A stretch of DNA of 64,000 bases. Origin: Flavobacterium gelidicaeli (GTDB lineage: Bacteria > Bacteroidota > Bacteroidia > Flavobacteriales > Flavobacteriaceae). This document shows positions 63,894 to 64,000 of this stretch, piece by piece; position 1 is the stretch's first letter; each line of letters starts with the position of its first letter. The DNA is taken from positions 248,001 through 312,000 of the forward strand of contig NZ_JABSNK010000001.1 in NCBI RefSeq assembly GCF_013294005.1, given 5' to 3'. Position numbers and translations under genes: made by a program. Below the pieces are notes generated by a model. The model had not been told where the DNA came from. It made no database searches and saw only the letters and a program-made list of their open reading frames with translations.

Positions 63894-63965
63894 TAGCCCG
63901 TAGCGGAATCGAACCGCTCTTACATGGATGAAAACCATGCGTCCTAACCGATAGACGAACGGGCC
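63894..63965 (-). tRNA. tRNA-Glu(TTC)
   Basis: 72 nt. Acceptor GGCCCGT with ACGGGCT; D-arm GTCTATCGGTTAGGAC; anticodon stem CATGG/CCATG with loop TTTTCAT (TTC); T-arm AGCGGTTCGATTCCGCT. Confidence 0.97.
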
Positions 63966-64000
63966 TTAATTTTCTGTTGCGGGTGCAAAAATACCACTTT

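Overview
The window reads as chromosomal DNA of a low-GC member of the Bacteroidota, most likely Flavobacterium or a close relative. Four things support this. Many genes are preceded by the Bacteroidota sigma-ABfr -7 box TAnnTTTG and lack a clear Shine-Dalgarno. Two type IX secretion (T9SS) hallmarks are present: a T9SS plug-type protein and an exported GH5 cellulase with a C-terminal sorting domain. Family-typical genes occur (LemA-DUF2207 pair, DUF983, FolK-deoxynucleoside kinase fusion, DUF6370-like, DUF2797). Intergenic repeats of a type I associate with Flavobacterium genomes are dispersed through it. Species assignment is inference.

Layout. 1-8 kb: exported M16 protease (cut by the window edge) divergent from a T9SS plug protein, then apaG, pruA, rsmG and a fatty acid desaturase. 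8-14 kb: aspartate aminotransferase, a doubly broken outer-membrane protein pseudogene, a lone exported unknown, a DUF2383 four-helix protein and the LemA-DUF2207 operon. 14.5-26 kb: purT, AraC regulator, DUF983, a small exported protein overlapping a frameshifted Crp/Fnr regulator, outer-membrane phospholipase, vWA lipoprotein, TatD nuclease, UPF0158, pirin, small GNAT, a large unknown membrane protein, OsmC. 26.4-27.9 kb: an IS110-family insertion sequence next to a structured repeat, with a candidate bridge RNA. 28-34.5 kb: fabD, a ParE-like toxin-antitoxin pair, galE, a sugar aminotransferase, waaA, a small lipoprotein, YegP-type protein. 34.6-52.7 kb is mostly housekeeping: tRNA-Leu, tRNA-Gly, mutS, DUF1573, SpoU methyltransferase, FolK-dNK fusion, sppA, AsmA, DUF2797, GH3-type enzyme, serB, clpX, clpP, tig. 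52.8-56.2 kb is a small, very AT-rich accessory stretch (PIN-type nuclease, YcxB, DUF3024, YefM/YoeB). 56.3-64 kb: MFS transporter, DUF2975/HTH pair, two small membrane proteins, an APH-type kinase, the modular GH5 cellulase, a MOSC protein and tRNA-Glu.

How genes work together. Trigger factor, ClpP and ClpX form the usual protein-quality cluster, here as separate units split by repeats and terminators. The T9SS plug protein and the T9SS cargo cellulase belong to one secretion pathway although far apart. The most unusual signals are the following. First, the IS110 element: its upstream leader can fold like the target-binding loop of a bridge RNA, and that loop carries the same GCCCCGAT octamer as the flanking repeat. 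Second, a family of four dispersed structured repeats ending in ATCCCTCACGCAA. Third, degenerate 8-bp tandem arrays around clpX and after pruA. Fourth, single-base or nonsense lesions in three genes (beta-barrel pseudogene, Crp/Fnr regulator, IS110 transposase), two of them at homopolymers.
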